Source: CAZJKE01 sp964546585 (lineage in GTDB: Bacteria > Planctomycetota > Phycisphaerae > Phycisphaerales > SM1A02). Taken from it: 64,000 nt of DNA. Both the position numbers and the translations under genes were made by a program. The notes beneath the pieces were generated by a model, which made no database searches, was not told the DNA's origin, and worked only from the letters and a program-made list of their open reading frames with translations. Positions 16,716 to 24,808 of this stretch are shown here, in pieces (positions within the stretch are counted from its first letter, which is position 1; every line of letters starts with the position of its first letter). The stretch is taken from assembly GCA_964546585.1 (NCBI GenBank), contig CAZJKE010000002.1, positions 1 to 64,000 on the forward strand, read 5' to 3'.

Positions 16716-17582
16716 ATGGACTGGACGATCCTCGGTTATGACTTCTGGGAAGTGGCTTTCGAGTTGGCGGTCATCTGGGTGACCGCCTATCTGGTGCTGC
16801 GGTTTCTGCAGGGCACGCGGGGAGGCGGCGTCATCAAGGGGCTAATTGTCTTGCTTGCGCCGCTGGGGATTTTCTGGCTCTTGGCATCCTTCGCTGGTGC
16901 ATTTGATCGACTGGCCTACTTTGCAGAGACTTTCGCGGGGTATGTGTTGTTGCTTCTGGTCATCATCTTCCAGCCTGAACTGCGGCAGGCGGCGGTCCGA
17001 GTGAGCCAGTCCGATCTCTTTCGCCGATTCAGGCAGACGCCGTCGGTCGGCGGCTCGACGATTGCCGCCGTTGCTGATGCCGCGAGGTTCCTCGGACGCA
17101 GCCAGTTCGGTGGCTTGATTGCGATCGAGCGGGAGAACGATACCGTCGATCATGTGATCGGCGGCCAACTGATCGATGCGGAGGTCAGCGCCCCACTGTT
17201 GCAGTCGATCTTCTGGCCCAACAATCCACTTCACGATCTCGGTGTCATCATGCGTGGTGATCGCATCGTCAAGGCCAGTGTTCAATTCCCGTTGGCCGAC
17301 GAAACTGCCTTGCCGGTCGAACTTGGATCAAGGCACCGCGCCGCGCTGGGGCTGTCGATGCGGTGTGATGCGCTGGTGATCATCATCAGCGAGCAGACGG
17401 GTCGTATCTCGTTAGCGGATCAAGGCGTGCTGACGACAATCGAGCGGGATGAGTTGGAGGCTGAACTCATGCGGCACCTGGAGCAAGTTCCGGAGGAGCC
17501 GCCGATGGGAAGAAATCTGGAGTCGCCAGCAGCCCAGCAAACCGCGGCCGTCAAAGAAGTTTCAGAACAGGCATCGTCATGA
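16716..17582 (+). CDS. cdaA: diadenylate cyclase CdaA (c-di-AMP synthase)
   Basis: 288 residues, normal length. CdaA joins two ATP into c-di-AMP, a regulator of potassium and osmotic balance. Seen: three N-terminal TM segments (about 12-30, 40-60, 70-88) followed by IFQPELRQA and the DisA_N catalytic domain. The RHR motif is intact (GSRHRAALG, R206-H-R208). The usual D-G-A motif in PLHDGAVII reads PLHDLGVIM (D174-L-G176), so the metal-binding Asp is kept but the next two residues differ. The C-terminal 40 residues are a helical, charged tail. Its stop overlaps the cdaR start (ATGA), the standard operon pair. A potassium-type RCK channel elsewhere in the window (42339) is a possible target; that link is inference. 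Confidence 0.93.
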   Translation: MDWTILGYDFWEVAFELAVIWVTAYLVLRFLQGTRGGGVIKGLIVLLAPLGIFWLLASFAGAFDRLAYFAETFAGYVLLLLVIIFQPELRQAAVRVSQSDLFRRFRQTPSVGGSTIAAVADAARFLGRSQFGGLIAIERENDTVDHVIGGQLIDAEVSAPLLQSIFWPNNPLHDLGVIMRGDRIVKASVQFPLADETALPVELGSRHRAALGLSMRCDALVIIISEQTGRISLADQGVLTTIERDELEAELMRHLEQVPEEPPMGRNLESPAAQQTAAVKEVSEQASS

Positions 17583-18586
17583 AGCGCAAGGACGATATCT
17601 GGACCATCATCTTTGTCACGGTTGTTGCCGTGGTCATCTGGATCTGGGCTGCCCGAAACACCCAGCAGGAAGCGACCGTCATGACGACCGTTTCATTCCG
17701 CGGGCCTGACGGTGCCGCCAGTATCGTTACGCCCAACCGAGAAGCAGTACAACTGTCGTTGACCGGTTCGCGAGGGGCGGTTGAGGAGGCCCGCGCTGCG
17801 ATGTCGCCGGGGCTGGAGATCGTCGTTCCCGCGAGCAATGGCGAGGTGTTGTTGGATGGATTGGCTCGTCGCATCGAGGCCTTGGATCTCGTTCGAGGTA
17901 CCGGCGTTTCCATCGTCGCTGCCGAGCCCGCATCGGTGACCGTGAATGTGAAGACGCTGGCATCAGCCGACGCGGCGGTGCGTCCCGTGCTTCCTGGCGT
18001 TACCGTCAGCGGCGACATTACTGTGGACCCTGCGACGGTCACGGTGCAGTTGCCCGAGAGCGTGCGAGCGGCGCTGCCGAAGTCGTTGACGGTCGATGCG
18101 GTGCTGGATCGGTCCCGGCTGGAGCAACTTGAGCCAAGTGTCGTGCATACATTGGATGCGGCTGTCCGGCTTCCGTCGCCTCTGGATGCCACTGGTGCAA
18201 CCGTCACACCGCAGCGTGTGTCCGTCACCTTCAAGGTGCAGTCAAAGACGGCGAGCACGACACTGGACCAGGTTCGAGTGTTGTTGGCCGGACCGCCAGA
18301 GGACTACGCAGCCTTCGCTGTCAGTCTGCCCCAGCGTGTCTTGCATGATGTGACGATCGAAGCCGATCACGAATTGGTCGCCGAGATCGAGGGCGGTGAG
18401 ACCACCGTCTTCGCGATCGTTCGGTTGGCATCGCGTGACATGGAGCAGCGGATTGGCCACAAGGCCGTGGCTGCGTTCATGGCCATTCGAGAGGATGGGA
18501 GCGGCGTCCCGGTCATCGCCAGCCTTGCGGATCCAGCGATGCTGAACATCGAGTTGGATATCACACCGACAGCCTCTGAGGAGTGA
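17579..18586 (+). CDS. cdaR: CdaR/YbbR-domain regulator of CdaA
   Basis: 335 residues. A single N-terminal TM (about 10-24, IIFVTVVAVVIWIWA) follows a basic MKRKDD, then repeated YbbR domains of about 80 residues facing outside: 'TVSFRGPDGAASIV', 'VTVQLPESVRAALP', 'VTPQRVSVTFKVQ', 'AVAAFMAIREDGSG'. In Firmicutes CdaR binds CdaA and modulates c-di-AMP synthesis. The ATGA overlap with cdaA indicates translational coupling. GlmM, the third partner in Firmicutes, is not here. Confidence 0.9.
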   Translation: MKRKDDIWTIIFVTVVAVVIWIWAARNTQQEATVMTTVSFRGPDGAASIVTPNREAVQLSLTGSRGAVEEARAAMSPGLEIVVPASNGEVLLDGLARRIEALDLVRGTGVSIVAAEPASVTVNVKTLASADAAVRPVLPGVTVSGDITVDPATVTVQLPESVRAALPKSLTVDAVLDRSRLEQLEPSVVHTLDAAVRLPSPLDATGATVTPQRVSVTFKVQSKTASTTLDQVRVLLAGPPEDYAAFAVSLPQRVLHDVTIEADHELVAEIEGGETTVFAIVRLASRDMEQRIGHKAVAAFMAIREDGSGVPVIASLADPAMLNIELDITPTASEE

Positions 18587-18616
18587 TTGGGGATGCCGCG
18601 AGGGTGGCCGGCACCC

Positions 18617-19921
18617 TTACGCCCAGCGAGTGGCGTGCCACGCCTTCTTGCCGCGGCGAATCAAGATCGTCGAGCCGTGGAGCAGATCGTCGCTCGTGAG
18701 GACACGTTTGACCGCATCATCGCCTTCCACTCTCTGTCCATTGACGGCAATGGACCCAGTGCTGAGAAACTCGCGGGCTTCGCGTTTGCTGCCGGCAAGT
18801 GTGGTGCGAGGGAGAATCTCCACGAGTGACGCCTCTTCCCCGCCCAGACCGATCTTGTTGTGCTCGCTCGCTGGCACCTCGGCAAACACCTCGTCAAGCA
18901 TGGATGCGTCCAACGACTGGATATCGCCGCCGAAGAGCGCGGCTGCGGCCTCGTTGCAGCGATCGACATTGTCCTGGCCGTGAAAGAGCCGAGTCATCTC
19001 GTCGGCGAGCGTGTGCTGGCCCTGCCGATGCTGGGGTGATTGCGAGTGGCTTGATTCGATCTCCTCGATCGTAGAGTGATCAAGGAAGGTAAACCACCGC
19101 AGGAACTCGCCGACATCTTCATCGGGAACATTGAGCCAGTACTGGTGGAATGCCCAGGGGCTGGTTCGATCGGCGGTCAGGTAGATCGCGCCGTCTTCGG
19201 TCTTGCCGATCTTGCTGCCGTCACTGGCCGTGACCAGCGGCGAAGTCACGCCCGCCGCTCGAAACTGATCATCGGTGGTATCGGTCATGTCGCGGCGAAT
19301 CAGATCTATTCCCGCCACGATGTTGCCGTATTGATCGCTCCCAGCGATCTGGATCGTGCAGCCCATGGTGCGCCGCAGGTGCAGAAAGTCATAGGCCTGC
19401 AGGATCATGTAACTGAACTCCGTGTAGGAGATCCCCTGCTCTCGATTGTGCAGGCGATCCTTCACCGAGTCTTTCTGGATCATCGTGTTGACCGAGAAAT
19501 GCTTCCCAACATCCCGAAGTACATCGACGAAACTCAGCGGCTCGAGCCAGTCAGCGTTGTTGACAACGATCGCGGCGTTGTCACCTTCGAAGTCGAGTAC
19601 CTTTGCAAAGGATTGCAATTGCCCGTCGATATTGGCTGCAACCTGATCGCGATCCATCAGCGGACGCTCCGCATCCTTGCCGGACGGATCACCGATCAAA
19701 CCGGTGCCGCCGCCCATGAGTACGACCGGTCGATGGCCGGCCAATTGAAAGTGTCGGAGGAGTTTCATCGGCATGAAGTTGCCGATGGTCAAACTGTCCT
19801 TAGTTGGATCGAAGCCACAGTAGCCCACTCGCCCCGGCGTCTGGAGATGAGACCGAAGTTCGTCCCCGCCAGTGGCCTGATGAAGCAGGCCTCGCCATCG
19901 CAGTTCGTCGAGGAGGTGCAT
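18617..19921 (-). CDS. tyrS: tyrosyl-tRNA synthetase
   Basis: 434 residues from the ATG at 19921, 11 nt after the previous stop; an in-frame start 54 nt earlier would overlap that gene. TyrRS charges tRNA-Tyr. Seen: class I fold with FDPTKDSLTIGNF (35-49), where the HIGH signature is T-I-G-N (45-48); LMGGGTGLIGDPSGK; KIGKTEDGAIYL as the KMSKS equivalent; and a C-terminal S4 RNA-binding domain (AREFLSTGSIAVNGQRV). The HIGH variant lacks both histidines; related TyrRS forms tolerate this, so I still expect activity. It is the last gene of the long minus-strand run. Confidence 0.95.
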   Translation of the reverse strand: MHLLDELRWRGLLHQATGGDELRSHLQTPGRVGYCGFDPTKDSLTIGNFMPMKLLRHFQLAGHRPVVLMGGGTGLIGDPSGKDAERPLMDRDQVAANIDGQLQSFAKVLDFEGDNAAIVVNNADWLEPLSFVDVLRDVGKHFSVNTMIQKDSVKDRLHNREQGISYTEFSYMILQAYDFLHLRRTMGCTIQIAGSDQYGNIVAGIDLIRRDMTDTTDDQFRAAGVTSPLVTASDGSKIGKTEDGAIYLTADRTSPWAFHQYWLNVPDEDVGEFLRWFTFLDHSTIEEIESSHSQSPQHRQGQHTLADEMTRLFHGQDNVDRCNEAAAALFGGDIQSLDASMLDEVFAEVPASEHNKIGLGGEEASLVEILPRTTLAGSKREAREFLSTGSIAVNGQRVEGDDAVKRVLTSDDLLHGSTILIRRGKKAWHATRWA

Positions 19922-19932
19922 GGGGGGACAGT

Positions 19933-20457
19933 CTATGACCAACCCTCCGTTTCGTGGCGGATCGACGCTCGGCACAGAACGATCAGCATGAGGACGGGCA
20001 GAGCGAGGTAGAGCGGCATCGAAATCAGTGCCTCTGCCAGGAAGAGCCCACGGGCATCAACGCTCTCCTGTACGAGACTCCACCGCGGTGCCCATTGCAC
20101 TGCTGCCATGGTGATCGTCACGATGATGAAGACCACACTCCAGATCAGGAGCAGCCGCGGCGAGCGGCGGCGGCGTTGCAGGAGACCCATGCCGCCGCCG
20201 ATCAAGATGAGTGACAACACCGCCCGGATGAGTCCAGCCAGGCCTGCAACCCACCGAGGTGGACCCTCTGCGGCCAGTTGTTCCATCAGGGCATCGTTCG
20301 CTTCTGCACCCGGCAGCATTGTCGCGGTATGCAGTTGTTCGAATGAACTCATGCCCGTCAGCGAAAGGCATCCGCCGAACAAGAGAAGTCCCCCCACCAC
20401 AACACACACTGACCCCATGGTCGTAGGCCACGTACTTTCCCACTGTTGCTCATTCAT
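19933..20457 (-). CDS. small integral membrane protein, unknown
   Basis: 174 residues, about four TM helices (VCVVVGGLLLFGGCLSL near 17-32; GLAGLIRAVLSLILIGGGMG; LLIWSVVFIIVTITMAAV; LYLALPVLMLIVLC). No family recognised. The ATG at 20457 overlaps the pheS stop as TGATG; an open extension upstream lies inside pheS. Sandwiched between pheS and tyrS, it is probably cotranscribed but its role is not evident. Confidence 0.75.
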   Translation of the reverse strand: MNEQQWESTWPTTMGSVCVVVGGLLLFGGCLSLTGMSSFEQLHTATMLPGAEANDALMEQLAAEGPPRWVAGLAGLIRAVLSLILIGGGMGLLQRRRRSPRLLLIWSVVFIIVTITMAAVQWAPRWSLVQESVDARGLFLAEALISMPLYLALPVLMLIVLCRASIRHETEGWS

Positions 20458-21458
20458 CAGAACTGCCTGATGAAACGGGCATCGTTTTCGAACAGTCGCC
20501 GGATGTCGCCAATGCCGTACTGCAACATGGCGATCCGCTCGATACCGAGGCCGAAGGCGTAGCCCTGCCACTCCTCCGCTTCATAGCCAACCTGTTCGAA
20601 CACGCTCGGATCCACGAGGCCGCAGCCGCCAAGCTCCACCCAACGCCACGATCCCTTGATCTTCATCTTCACATCGAACTCTGCCGATGGTTCCGTGAAC
20701 GGAAAATAGCTCGGACGGAACCGTACTTCGGCTTCATCGCTGAAGTAGGCGCGGGCGAATTGAAACAGCGTGGTCTTGAGATCCACCATGGAGACGTGCC
20801 GATCCACCAGCAGGCCTTCGCACTGATGAAACATGCTGAAGTGCGTCGCATCGTGTGTGTCCGGCCGATAGACGCGGCCAAGGGTGATGATCTTGATCGG
20901 TGGTGAAGCGTCCTCCATGACGCGAATCTGTACCGTTGATGTCTGCGACCGCAGCATGCGACCGTCGCCCATGAAGAAGTTGTCGGCGGGATCTCGTGCG
21001 GGATGATCCGCCGGGATGTTCAGGGCAATGAAGTTGTGATGCTCATCTTCGACCTCTGGGCCAAAGGCGGCGGAGAAACCCATCCTGCCGAAGACCTCGG
21101 TGATCTCATCGATGGTTCGGCTGATGACATGCCGCCGACCCTCTCCCGCGGCCACACCGGGTTCCGTGACATCGATCGCCTCGTGCTCGTCGTTCGTGTT
21201 CCCCAGCGAACCTTTTCTGGAGTCAAACGCACGCTCCAGTTCACCCTTGATTTCATTGAGCCGACGGCCGATCTCTGGCTTATCATCCGCGGGGACATCG
21301 CGCAGCATGGGCATGACCTGCTTCAGCCGCCCCTTTGTACCGAGATAGGCCAGTCGCCATGACTCCAGGTCGTCACCGGTGCGGACCTCGGCCAGGTCCC
21401 CTATCGCCTCGGTCTGTAACTGATCGAGAACATCCCGCATGCGGGCATCATACGCCAC
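20457..21458 (-). CDS. pheS: phenylalanyl-tRNA synthetase alpha subunit
   Basis: 333 residues. PheS is the catalytic subunit of the alpha2-beta2 PheRS. Seen: N-terminal coiled coil (KGRLKQVMPMLRDVPADDK), class II motif 2 region DATHFSMFHQCEGLLVD, and motif 3 GYAFGLGIERIAMLQYGI. FTEPSAEFDV is also conserved. PheT, normally adjacent, is not in the window. The gene follows rplQ by 51 nt on the same strand, an unusual but plausible operon extension. Confidence 0.96.
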   Translation of the reverse strand: MAYDARMRDVLDQLQTEAIGDLAEVRTGDDLESWRLAYLGTKGRLKQVMPMLRDVPADDKPEIGRRLNEIKGELERAFDSRKGSLGNTNDEHEAIDVTEPGVAAGEGRRHVISRTIDEITEVFGRMGFSAAFGPEVEDEHHNFIALNIPADHPARDPADNFFMGDGRMLRSQTSTVQIRVMEDASPPIKIITLGRVYRPDTHDATHFSMFHQCEGLLVDRHVSMVDLKTTLFQFARAYFSDEAEVRFRPSYFPFTEPSAEFDVKMKIKGSWRWVELGGCGLVDPSVFEQVGYEAEEWQGYAFGLGIERIAMLQYGIGDIRRLFENDARFIRQF

Positions 21459-21509
21459 GATGAGCGGCGCCAGAAACCGGCCGCTCTCCCAAGCACCCTG
21501 CCTGGCCTG

Positions 21510-22253
21510 CTAGGTATCGCCTGATTCCGCTTCGCTGCCCTCGTCGGCCTTGGCTGGCGCATCGGCTGACTCTGTCTCGGCGGTCGGTTCGGTCTCAACA
21601 ACTTCCCCATCGTCAGTTGCCACCGCATCTTCGGTCTCGGGCTTCACCTCATCTCCTTCAGCGGCAGCCTCAGCCACCTCTGCTGATGCCGTGAACTTGG
21701 CGGCAAAGTCGCGTCGTCGCTGTTTCTGCTTGCGCCGCCGCGAGGATCCGCCGCCGAGCTGCGGGCCCTTCTCGTCGCCCGCCAGTTGCAGAATGACAAG
21801 ATCGGTGCCATCACCGAGGCGGTGCCTGTCGGTCTTGATGATGCGGGTATATCCGCCATCTCGATCGGCGAATCGTGCGGCAACCTGCGTCATGATGTGT
21901 TGCACGAGCCGTGGCGACTTGCGGACCTCGCCGTACCGGTTGAACTCGATGTCGTCCTCGGTGGGAAGATCAAAGAACGCATTGTTCTTTCTTCCGTCCG
22001 GAACATTTGGATCGGCAACCCAGGAGTACACCTTGCGGTCATTGACCAGCTGCTCGATTCGCCGACGAGCCTGCAGTCCTCCACGCTTGGCCGTGGTGAT
22101 GATCTTTTCGACCAACGGCTGCACGGACTTTGCCTTTGGCAAAGTTGTTTCCACCTGTCCATGTTCAAACAGGCCCGCTGCGAGGTTTTTCAGCATCGCG
22201 CGGCGATGCTCGCTGTCGCGGCACAACTGTCTGCCTTGGATTCGATGACGCAT
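21510..22253 (-). CDS. rplQ: 50S ribosomal protein bL17 with acidic C-terminal tail
   Basis: 247 residues, versus about 120-130 usually. Residues 1-120 are canonical bL17 (RHRIQGRQLCRDSEHRRAML, FEHGQVETTLPKAKSV, EKIITTAK). A basic Arg-rich connector (SSRRRKQKQRRRDF) comes next, then a tail of about 75 residues dominated by Glu, Asp, Ala and Thr. The tail is low complexity and probably disordered. The gene closes the alpha operon after rpoA, as usual. Confidence 0.95.
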   Translation of the reverse strand: MRHRIQGRQLCRDSEHRRAMLKNLAAGLFEHGQVETTLPKAKSVQPLVEKIITTAKRGGLQARRRIEQLVNDRKVYSWVADPNVPDGRKNNAFFDLPTEDDIEFNRYGEVRKSPRLVQHIMTQVAARFADRDGGYTRIIKTDRHRLGDGTDLVILQLAGDEKGPQLGGGSSRRRKQKQRRRDFAAKFTASAEVAEAAAEGDEVKPETEDAVATDDGEVVETEPTAETESADAPAKADEGSEAESGDT

Positions 22254-22290
22254 CTGCTACTCCTTCCATCCGGGCAAGCCCCGGAGTGCA

Positions 22291-23466
22291 TTACTCTGTT
22301 TCGCCCTCGGGAGCGGGGTCCTCTGTTGTAGCACCACCGATCACTTCCCCGCCAAATGATGGCGGGGGGACCTCTTCCACGATCTCCAATGCTTCGACGG
22401 GTGCATCACCGTCATCGTCGTCGAGGTAGGTCTCATCGCTGGAGAACGCATCCGGATTGATCGGCTCCACCGCAACACCCGGCGGCAGTTGCATGCCGAG
22501 CGACAGACCGAGATCCTCCAGTTTCCGCTTGATTTCCCGCAGCGAGGTTCTACCGAGACTGCGAATACTCAGGAGATCGTTGTCACTCAGGGTGACGAGA
22601 TTGGCAATCGTTCTGATGTTTGCGACATCGAGGCAATTGGACGATCGCACCGTAAGATCGAGGTCCGAAACAGGCATGGCCAACTTGCCCATCAGTTCAT
22701 CATCTACCGCTGCGGCTTCCGCAGCTTCCATGCTGACCGTATCGGAACCGATGGCGTCATACTGGACCAGAGCGTTGAGGTGCTTGCGGAGGATCTTGGC
22801 CGCCTCCACAAGTGTCATTTCAGGACTGACCGTGCCGTCTGTCCAGATGTCCATGATCAGTCGGTCATAGTTTGTCTTCTGCCCGACACGCGTACTTTCC
22901 ACACGATGGCGGACGCGTTGTACCGGGCTGAAGACGGCGTCGATCGGAATCTCGCCGATGACCTGCTCTTCCAAGGAGGCGTACTGTTCGCTTGCCGGAA
23001 CATATCCGCGGCCGCGTTCGACGGTCAACTCCATTTCGAAGTCCACGGCATCGGTGAGCGTGGCAATCACATGCTGGGGATCGTAGATCGTCACCGCCGG
23101 GTCGGCCTCGATCAGGTCTGCCGTCACTTCACCGGGGCCGCTTGCCGAAAGGCGAAGTTGCCGAGGATCATCCGAATCCAGTCCGACGACCAGACCCTTC
23201 ACATTCAAGATGACGTCGACCATGTCCTGGGCCACACCTTCCAGTGTGCAGAACTCATGTTCCACGCCCTTGATGCGAATCGAAGTGATCGCAGCACCTT
23301 CGATGCTGCTCAGCAGAACGCGGCGAATACTGTTGCCGATCGTTGTGCCGAAGCCTCGCTCGAACGGCTCGATTGTGAAACGACCGAATGTATCGGTCAA
23401 CGATTGCTCGTCGCGAATGACGCGAGCGGGAAGTTCCAGTCCTCTCCATCGAACATGCATATCCAT
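22291..23466 (-). CDS. rpoA: RNA polymerase subunit alpha
   Basis: 391 residues, longer than the usual 315-340. The N-terminal dimerisation domain is clear (FGRFTIEPFERGFGTTIGNS, RRVLLSSIEGAAITSI) and the C-terminal domain with its helix-hairpin-helix is present (LSDNDLLSIRSLGRTSLREI). An acidic tail of about 55 residues follows (SSDETYLDDDDGDAPVE). The tail is extra relative to most bacteria. Position between rpsK and rplQ fits the alpha operon, except that rpsD is missing. Confidence 0.97.
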   Translation of the reverse strand: MDMHVRWRGLELPARVIRDEQSLTDTFGRFTIEPFERGFGTTIGNSIRRVLLSSIEGAAITSIRIKGVEHEFCTLEGVAQDMVDVILNVKGLVVGLDSDDPRQLRLSASGPGEVTADLIEADPAVTIYDPQHVIATLTDAVDFEMELTVERGRGYVPASEQYASLEEQVIGEIPIDAVFSPVQRVRHRVESTRVGQKTNYDRLIMDIWTDGTVSPEMTLVEAAKILRKHLNALVQYDAIGSDTVSMEAAEAAAVDDELMGKLAMPVSDLDLTVRSSNCLDVANIRTIANLVTLSDNDLLSIRSLGRTSLREIKRKLEDLGLSLGMQLPPGVAVEPINPDAFSSDETYLDDDDGDAPVEALEIVEEVPPPSFGGEVIGGATTEDPAPEGETE

Positions 23467-23582
23467 GACTCCGTTTCGGCAGGAGCGATCAGTACCATGA
23501 AATCCTGTCTGGACTCGGATCGGTGCGGTCTGCCGAGTGTCGCATCGCCCATCTCCAGACGGGATGACAATTCAGTCTTTCG

Positions 23583-23954
23583 TCAGACCCTTCTCTTCTT
23601 GGGCGGTCTGCACCCGTTGTGTGGAATCGGCGTGTGGTCTTCGACTGCGGTGACCCGAAGGCCGGATTGCTGCAAGGCGGTAATGGCGGAATCCCGGCCA
23701 CTTCCTGCACCCTTGACATGCACCTCGATCTCCACGACGCCCATGCGGCGGCCCTTCTGGGCAACTCGTTCACCGGCTCGGGTCGCGGCGAAAGGTGTGG
23801 CCTTTCGAGCGCCCTTGAACCCCACCGTGCCCGCTGACTCCCAGCAGAGAGTTTCTCCGCCTACATCGGTCAGTGTGATGATGGTGTTGTTGAAAGACGC
23901 CTTGACATGGGCGATTCCCTTGCCAACATTTTTTCGAATCTTCTTCTTTGCCAT
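23583..23954 (-). CDS. rpsK: 30S ribosomal protein uS11
   Basis: 123 residues from the ATG at 23954 (MAKKKIRKNVGKGIAHVKAS); an in-frame start 60 nt upstream would add an unlike tail. The conserved core ASFNNTIITLTDVGG and the C-terminus DHTPIPHNGCRPPKKRR are diagnostic. uS11 lies in the 30S platform. 116 nt separate it from rpoA, where rpsD usually sits; I see no gene there. Confidence 0.97.
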   Translation of the reverse strand: MAKKKIRKNVGKGIAHVKASFNNTIITLTDVGGETLCWESAGTVGFKGARKATPFAATRAGERVAQKGRRMGVVEIEVHVKGAGSGRDSAITALQQSGLRVTAVEDHTPIPHNGCRPPKKRRV

Positions 23955-24031
23955 GTTCCTGTTTCCTTGCCTGCTGTGGCGACTCCTTCTTCCCGCAGGA
24001 CAGGAGCCTCGCAACCAATTGTGAGTTCAGA

Positions 24032-24409
24032 TCAGCCCTTCACGCCCTTCTTGCCTGCAACGGTCTTCTTCCGTCCCTTACGCGTGCGAGCGTTGCACCT
24101 CGTTCGCTGTCCGCGAACCGGCAACCCCTTGCGATGTCGCTCACCGCGGTAACTTCGAATATCCCGCAGTCGCTGAATATTCTGCTGCACCTGCCGCCGA
24201 AGCGAACCTTCCACGATGACGGATTGGTCGATGACACCGGCAATTCGGCCGATGGCATCGTCGTCAAGATCCTTTGCGCGAACATCCGGATCGACGGAAG
24301 CCTCGGAGAGAATGTCGTCCGAGGTGGCCGGACCGATTCCATAGATGTACCGGAGCGCGTACCGGATCTTCTTGTTGTCTGGAATATCTACGCCTGCAAT
24401 ACGGGGCAT
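24032..24409 (-). CDS. rpsM: 30S ribosomal protein uS13
   Basis: 125 residues. Diagnostic: MPRIAGVDIPDNKKI at the start, the helix-two-turn-helix region, and RGLPVRGQRTRCNARTRKG in the C-terminal tail (here HRKGLPVRGQRT) that contacts P-site tRNA. Normal length. It sits between rpmJ and rpsK as expected. Confidence 0.97.
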   Translation of the reverse strand: MPRIAGVDIPDNKKIRYALRYIYGIGPATSDDILSEASVDPDVRAKDLDDDAIGRIAGVIDQSVIVEGSLRRQVQQNIQRLRDIRSYRGERHRKGLPVRGQRTRCNARTRKGRKKTVAGKKGVKG

Positions 24410-24425
24410 GATGAGACTCCGCTGG

Positions 24426-24542
24426 TCAACCCTGCCGGGCCTTGAGCCGGGGGTTCTTCTTGTTAATGACGTACCGCTTGCCTTTTCGAATGACGATCTG
24501 GCAATCTTTCGTACGTCGCTTGATGCTGCTTCGAACTTTCAT
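24426..24542 (-). CDS. rpmJ: 50S ribosomal protein bL36
   Basis: 38 residues, found by translating the gap between infA and rpsM: it begins MKVRSSIKRRTKDCQIVIRK and ends in the family-typical NPRLKARQG. The C-x-x-C zinc pair of classical bL36 is not fully present: Cys14 is seen, but the second Cys position and the later ligand (Cys/His) are replaced, so it looks like a zinc-free form. ATG at 24542, TGA at 24426-24428. Confidence 0.93.
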   Translation of the reverse strand: MKVRSSIKRRTKDCQIVIRKGKRYVINKKNPRLKARQG

Positions 24543-24581
24543 GATCCTGTGCCCCTTTCCTGCGGGCTTCCAATTCTCCAG

Positions 24582-24797
24582 TCAGTGACGGTATGTGATC
24601 CGTCCCTTGGTCATGTCGTATGGACTGATCTCGACCGATACCTGGTCCCCGGGGAGGATGCGGATGTAGTACCTCCGCATCTTCCCGCTGATGTAGGCCA
24701 GGATTTCCTGCCCGTTCTCCAGTTTCACCTTGAAACGGGCGTCCGGCAGTGCTTCCACGACCTCGGCTTCCAGTTTGATCTTCTCCTCTTTCGCCAT
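24582..24797 (-). CDS. infA: translation initiation factor IF-1
   Basis: 71 residues, exactly the usual size. OB fold with AEVVEALPDARFKVKLENGQ, HISGKMRRYYIRILPGD-type core (here ISGKMRRYYIRILPGDQVS) and the typical ending SPYDMTKGRITYRH. IF-1 blocks the A site during initiation. It follows secY directly (11 nt), with adk and map absent from their usual place. Confidence 0.98.
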   Translation of the reverse strand: MAKEEKIKLEAEVVEALPDARFKVKLENGQEILAYISGKMRRYYIRILPGDQVSVEISPYDMTKGRITYRH

Positions 24798-24808
24798 ACG
24801 GTCTCCAC

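Noticed and set aside
22489..24024. 511-codon plus-strand open frame opposite rpoA/rpsK
   Set aside because: Antisense to two certain genes; the composition is that of a mirrored GC-rich reading frame, and no family pattern is seen.
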